Positions 58,598-64,000 of a stretch of 64,000 bases of DNA are shown here, in pieces. How positions within the stretch are numbered: the first letter of the stretch is position 1; every line of letters starts with the position of its first letter. The DNA lies in NCBI RefSeq assembly GCF_000208745.1, contig NC_030858.1, positions 9,993,095-10,057,094 of the forward strand. Direction: 5' to 3'. This DNA is from Theobroma cacao (Eukaryota; Streptophyta; Magnoliopsida; Malvales; Malvaceae). The notes beneath the pieces are model-generated. The model had not been told where the DNA came from. It made no database searches and was given only the letters and a program-made list of their open reading frames with translations. A program made the position numbers and the translations under genes.

Positions 58598-60050
58598 TTC
58601 ACAATCCTATCTCGAGCCATGACCGGCATGAGGTCTTGATAGAGGTAATCCACCAAGCCCACGTAAGCCTCATACATTACTACCATTTCTTAACTTATCA
58701 TTTGGAACCTTATATACATGCATAACGTTACATAAGTCATATTTTATAGCATATCATTTCACTTATATACAATAAGCACGATTTTGTGCCAAAAACATTT
58801 GTCGTTACTTAGAATTGACATTACATAAATAGTTTCTAGGTTTGCCAACTAGTGGCTACCTTGCTTTACACTAGGCATTTGCACTAACTCATAATCCGAG
58901 TATACATATAAACAAGGTCAAATGACTAGCATCTAACCACAACCATCTACTGATTATCAACTACCGGTTGAGTGACTCAAGTGTGGAGCACACTATCATA
59001 TGCCATGGTCATTGAAACTATCAAATTAAACTCACAAATCCTTCATGTGTTTATGTTTTAGGTGGCTCTAGATCTACAAAACATGAATTTGAAATGGCAA
59101 GTACAATTACTCAATGAGATATAAAGGGGGAACAAGCAACAGCAAGGAATTGATTTCAAATCAATGTACATTTAGTCAAAAAGATGCACATTTTCCCTAT
59201 GTAAAACCATGATGCAATTAAGTCTTACCCATCAAAACATACATATACATTACATATATAAATTGCAATTTCATAAAAGAATGCATACATAACTTTCTCT
59301 AGTGGTATTATGTACCCACCAAGGCTAAATGTGCATTGAGGGTACTTAGACCCTTACTTTATTCAGGTACTCTAACCCATTGTTCTCTGGTGGTATTTTT
59401 TTGCCCCATCAACACCATACTATGCATCATCAAACATAACAATCACATGACATATCATTCATATCAATTTAATGCGTACATGACATAGCATTCAATCACA
59501 AGTCATTTATAGCTCAAAACATAAACTTGAGTATACAAAACACTCACCCTATCTTAGGGCTCATACAACATCATAAAGAAATCAGCTTGTCCCCATGCAA
59601 TTATTTTCGGTAAAAACCTTTACATTGTAAGATACATAAACCTTATTTTATGCATTTCCAAAACCGTTTGGATGCAATATCTACTCACCTTGCAATTTAC
59701 CTATACCAAAACTCTATTAGTACAACTGATTGAATTTTTTTTTTCACAAGACTTGGTGCTCCAAAGATAGTTTATCATTGAGCCAATGCATAAACATTAG
59801 TAATGTACTTAATTCTTTATCATTTTTTCTAACTAAGTTTCTCCCTAACATTCTCTAAATCATTTTTATCGCAGTTACTCTTTACTTGAAATTGAGGTAA
59901 GTCAAGTGAAACTCACCTTGAATCAACCCATTTCCAACTCAATAGCCCCTAGAAAACCTTACTTAATTGAATTCAACTTGATATTTGAATTAAAAACCAA
60001 TAAAAACTCCAACTCAAAGTTCCTCAATCTTCTTGGAATTCATTGCATGC
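58598..60050 (-). mobile_element. 5' LTR of Gypsy B, partial
   Basis: The inner end reads TTCACAATCC..ATCTCGAGCCATGACCGGCATGAGGTC, related to the Gypsy A LTR (TCACAATCC, CCATGACCG..GC). About 1.45 kb can be followed without coding sequence. Beyond 60050 other repeats begin, so the outer end is not defined. A palindromic TG...CA terminus was not found. Gypsy A and B are thus related but distinct families. Confidence 0.7.
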
Positions 60051-60260
60051 TTGGTTCACTGGAAAAAATAGAATGGGAATAAAATAGTTATTCCAAGGGA
60101 ATAGAATAGAGGAAGAATGGCTATTATGTAGATTGGTTCATGGGAATGGAATAGGATAAAAATTGCTATTATTACTTATTCCATTATTAGGTTGGCAGGA
60201 ATAATTTTAAGAATGGTTAAAGAATAATAGGTAAATGATAAAATACCCTTTATTAAAATT
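60051..60260. mobile_element. possible MITE-like repeat rich in GGAATAG/CTATTCC
   Basis: Within 200 bp the phrases GGAATAGAATAG, GGAATGGAATAGG and TTATTCCA recur in both directions, as in small inverted-repeat transposons common in dicots. I could not define termini or a target duplication, so the class is uncertain. Confidence 0.4.
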
Positions 60261-60269
60261 TAAAGATTT

Positions 60270-61606
60270 TTTAATTAATAAATAAAAAAACTATGATGAG
60301 AAATAAGTTTGAAATTGAATCTTTGTTTTGAAAATTGAGTAAGTGGAGACTATATACTTGTGTTAGATATATGTTTTGACATATGGTTAGANGTGGAATA
60401 GATGAATTGTTTTGTTTTACCTTGACAAGCTGGGTAATATCATATTAGTCATGTCATGCTGCTGAAATTTTTATTGATTTGGTGGGGTAAGTGATTAGTT
60501 TACTGCAGTGGGCGAGTTTCCGTGGACCAGCCTAATAAAGAGGCATGGTAAACCCCATTATATTTTACCTTAGTATAAGAGGCACGAAAGGTATCTCTTA
60601 AGGTAATTTAGAGTTCACTTCACGCTGAACCACCACGTGACGGTGAAACTCAGCCAACGCCAAGGAACGGCTATGTTTTTAAACGTAAAAACATGTTTTA
60701 TGTGTATATGTTAATTTAACAGCCTTGACGGACTCGGTTGGATGCCCGACGTAAGGTGTCATCGAGTACAAGTTTTGGGGACGAGCCAAGTTTTAAGAGA
60801 GTCATAAGCCTTACTTATTATTTTTGATGAAATGTAATTGTTTTATATGGTTGAAATGAGTTTTAATGTTATGAATCATATTATGAAGAGATGTTTTAAT
60901 TATCTTCATTTACTCGGCTTTAGATGTTATAGATGAACTTTGCTTACTCACTGGGTTTATAAAAACTCACCCCATTCTTTTCACCCATTTCAGGTTTAGA
61001 GCAATCTGTAGACAGTCTATTTTGTAGAGGGTTTGCTTTTGGATTTGCACCTTTAGAAATCTAGGTCTATAGTCCTATTTATTTTTATTATTTTGGGGCT
61101 CACATGTCATTGTAAAATATTTGTGTATACCTTGGCGCTATGTGCTATTATGTATATGAATTTATTTTGTTCTTTCGCTACAGTAATTGTTTACGTAGAA
61201 TTTTATAAATATTGTTTTATATGAAAATGAAATATTTTATCTAATATTTTTATTTTGTTCTATTACATAAAAATTCACTTTAAATGGATGATTTAGATAC
61301 CTAAATTTAGTTTTAGATATGAAATATATTTTTCATTTATATATTATATTTTTAGCAGGTTTTGAACTTTTTAGGTAAAAATGACCAAAATACCCCTGTG
61401 TAGTAGAAATTACTTTTTGATTGTCTTTGATTTGAAAATAGTCTATATTCCTTTAAAACATGATATTTAGTAACTGTTGCTCATAGGGGAGGCGAAAAAC
61501 TAATGCTAGAGCCTTGCGAGGTTTCGGTTGACATTCCGGGTAAGGTATGTCTATCGGGACATCGCAACGGTTGTCACGGGCTCGAAGAGAGTACCGGGTC
61601 GTGGCA
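60270..61606 (-). mobile_element. Gypsy-type LTR fragment, same family as 17422-20098
   Basis: Homologous to 19010-20098 along its length, with the same order: GTGGACCAGCCTAAT, AACTCAGCCAACGCCAAGG, TTACTCGGCTTTAGAT, TTTGGGGCTCACATGTCATTG and CGGTTGTCACGGGCTCGA. The right end GGGTCGTGGCA corresponds to the LTR terminus with one change. The first 1.6 kb of the family is missing. One N lies at 60392. The frame at 61503-61727 crosses the terminus and is not a gene. Confidence 0.8.
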
Positions 61607-64000
61607 CATCGTTTTAAAGATCTCAAATAATGCAGTCATTAGAAAGAGTAAAATACGCATTGTACTCTTTTCCTTTACTAATGTTTTTTCTGCTAGGTTT
61701 TTCTTGGTAAGCTTTTTAATAAGGTAGTATTTCAAAGTGTATTCTTGTAAAACGTTATGTACTTTTTTCTCTTCACTAAGTGTTTTTTTCCATGAACATT
61801 TTTTTCCTAATAAGGTTCTAACAAGATATATTCTTAATAATAGAAAATCAAAGGGAAGTGTTATGAATATATATGTGAATGACTATTATGTCACACTTAA
61901 GAGTTCAGACCAGGCCAAGTAGTCTAGCAAATAGTAGCCCAAGCATGTCAAGTAGCCCAAATTGGCCAAACAACCCAATAAGCCAAACATAGGAGTATAA
62001 TATGATTTGAACTCTTAGATTTGATTATATAAATCTAGATTAGATTAGATTAACATTAACATTTGCTTTAAATATTATCCATCCAAATTAAATCTCTTAT
62101 CATTATTTTTATCTTGTAAATTCTATCAAGACAATTGGCTATTAGCTTATAAATACCGCTCACTTCATTTGTAAATATATACTCGAATAAGATCTTTTTA
62201 CTTTTTTTTTAATATTTTTCTCTCATAATTGTTTTTTCAAATTATATCTCACAACATAAACTATAATTTACAATAAAAATTTTTATTATTAGGCCTCCGA
62301 GAACGTATTTCCGTGGACTGCTCCTTAGATATCTTACTCTTTATTACTAGTACTACACTATTTCATGTGATTATCATTTAATTTTCTCTTTCAACGTCCT
62401 TATAAATTAACAATTGAGTAATGTTATTATGACTTATAGTTTTTTTTTTATATATTTGAGAAAAAGGGATTCGAACTTTACTATTTTGAGAAGAAAATCA
62501 TGCATTAATCAATGAGTTAAATAGTTGAGTGTTTATTATGATTGATAGTCGAATTGTTGGATTATACGTAAATGGTGTATATAAAAGTAATAAATAATAA
62601 TTTTATAAATATTTTATTTGTTTTAAAAAATCAAACAATCATGCTATTGAATACTTCTACATTTTTTATTGACAAGTCGTAATATCTGACTTTTCAATAT
62701 TTATCGTTGACAAATTAATATGGATGCAACTTACCAAAGGCGCGTGGGAGAAGGGTTGTCCATGACATGAAAGTGGAGCCCAATGGCGTACAACAATCTT
62801 AAAAACTTTCATGTGTGAGTGTGTACTGCTGCCAGCCACAGATCAGTCCCAGTGGCAATGTAAATGTAAGAATACCCGTAAATCACGGGGGGTTGACCCC
62901 CTCCGCTATTTTGGTTGGACCTCAAACCTCATGCCTCATGCTTCATGTCCTTTGCTTTCTTTGATTCTTTCATCATTTTGGTCTTCTCATTTTTCAACCC
63001 TTTCACAATCTCGATTTAACGTTTGAATGCTAAAAATCTTTGCTTTTCAAAGTGATTTTCTCTTCCATCTTGCTTGTTTCGCTAGATCTTATGATCTTGT
63101 CACATGGTAAGGATAATTAGAATGTGAATGCGTATTTGCCTTTTTACAAGTGTTAAAAGTATTTTACCTCCTTTTTAAAGAGAGGTTTCAACAATTACAA
63201 TTTTTTAAAAACAGTTGAGATTTATAAAATTAGAGAATGAGACTCTTACTTCTGATTTTGTCAGCCAAATTCAATGAACTTTCTCATATATCAAAAATGA
63301 TATTTTTATTGTTTTACCTAAATTTCTAGTGCGCTAGGACAAGTACCTAAATTTCTCTACTACACTATTATTTTACGATTGAAGGAGAAATGACAGGAGC
63401 AAACTCTAACTCTTCAAGATGGACTTTCTTTTCTACAAATCCTCCTCCACACAACTCTAGTTTAAATTACCATATCATGACCTCGACGTTAATGCTCGTA
63501 AATTTTGGAGTGTATATTATTTGGTCAAAACAAGATTTAACCGAAATTGCTCCTGAGTTTCACTTCAGTTAATGTCCATTTTTTAAATATTTAAAATTTA
63601 AGGGGATCATTCTTCTTATAAAGAAGTTTCTAATTGAAAATTTGCCTTTGAAGTGTAGATTATTTGGTCAAAACCAGATATACTTGCAATTGAACGTTAA
63701 TTCTAAGTTTTTAAATATAAATAATTTCATTCACTACTCTTTCTAAATTTTATTAAATTCAATCTAAACTACTAGAAATATTTAAATATCTTTATATCAT
63801 GAGATCGACTAAGAAGGATTTTTTTTATAATATATATAATCTGATAATAGTATAGTTTCATAAATTTATAATAGTTAAACCTTAACTAAAAAAAAAAAAA
63901 TCCAAATTTCAATCTGATACCCAAATATAGCAAAGCAAAGAGGTAAGAGACAACGTTACTTTTTCCCCATTTGAATTGATCAATTAAGTTTGTACAAATT
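61607..64000. other. AT-rich DNA with one possible TRIM/LTR remnant, no genes
   Basis: At 61960-62345 a (GATTA)n stretch, a TATAAATAC box-like element near 62150 and 'CCTCCGAGAACGTA' at 62294 resemble the end of a small LTR element, but no second LTR was seen. Open frames at 62811-63026 and 63390-63572 have no family resemblance. The 62730-62960 stretch is GC-richer and non-repetitive and could be unique DNA near a gene outside the window. Confidence 0.45.

Noticed and set aside
62870..62910. GGGGGTTGACCCCC hairpin as a terminator or RNA gene
   Set aside because: Short isolated inverted repeat without any transcribed neighbour; no tRNA or snRNA boxes seen.

Overview
The window is plant nuclear DNA, almost certainly from a eudicot. 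It is AT-rich, full of decayed LTR retrotransposons, and contains an L1-type LINE and hAT DNA transposons. I see no convincing host gene. Three places contain ambiguous bases (a 10-base N run at 12748-12757, single Ns at 25154 and 60392), so this is an assembled scaffold. The gag of one Tat/Ogre-like element resembles proteins I know from cotton, which hints at Malvaceae, but the species is not fixed by anything here.

Left part (1-12.6 kb). A Copia gag runs off the left edge on the minus strand. The 3' end of a Sirevirus-like Copia follows (about 3.7-5.66 kb, with several polypurine tracts and a 1,048-bp LTR). A solo LTR with a perfect GCACA target duplication sits at 6003-7660, and another Sirevirus-like LTR starts at 9338. 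Between these is AT-rich sequence without recognisable genes.

Middle part (12.6-31.8 kb). Two inverted copies of one hAT family lie about 11 kb apart. The second (23971-25254) is complete, with terminal inverted repeats and an 8-bp target duplication. Between them lies an L1-type LINE whose 5' half (ORF1 and endonuclease) is inverted relative to its reverse transcriptase, as in twin priming. A 2.7-kb LTR splits its C-terminal part. Further right are a LTR fragment related to element 'Gypsy A', a tandem duplication, a 2.8-kb LTR ('Gypsy C') and a tandem repeat block.

Right part (31.8-64 kb). This is a nested retrotransposon cluster, nearly all on the minus strand. Gypsy A (31818-about 40293) keeps gag, protease, RT, RNase H and integrase remnants. 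Gypsy B is the oldest host element. Its 5' LTR, primer-binding site, gag and protease are scattered over 40.3-60 kb because three elements inserted into it: a solo LTR (41082-43622, duplication AATAA), a Sirevirus (43801-49922, duplication CTACT) and a Tat/Ogre-like Gypsy (50559-58037, duplication GTAGC/ATAGC). The Sirevirus carries a third, envelope-position ORF of 588 codons broken by only three stops.

The observation I rate highest is a shared LTR architecture. In at least five LTR groups, pairs of short palindromes (core GTCGAC/TCGACT in some, ATCGAT in others) are placed exactly 21 bp apart, about two helical turns, although the palindrome itself differs between groups. All element names are from motif recognition by eye; no alignment or database search was possible.
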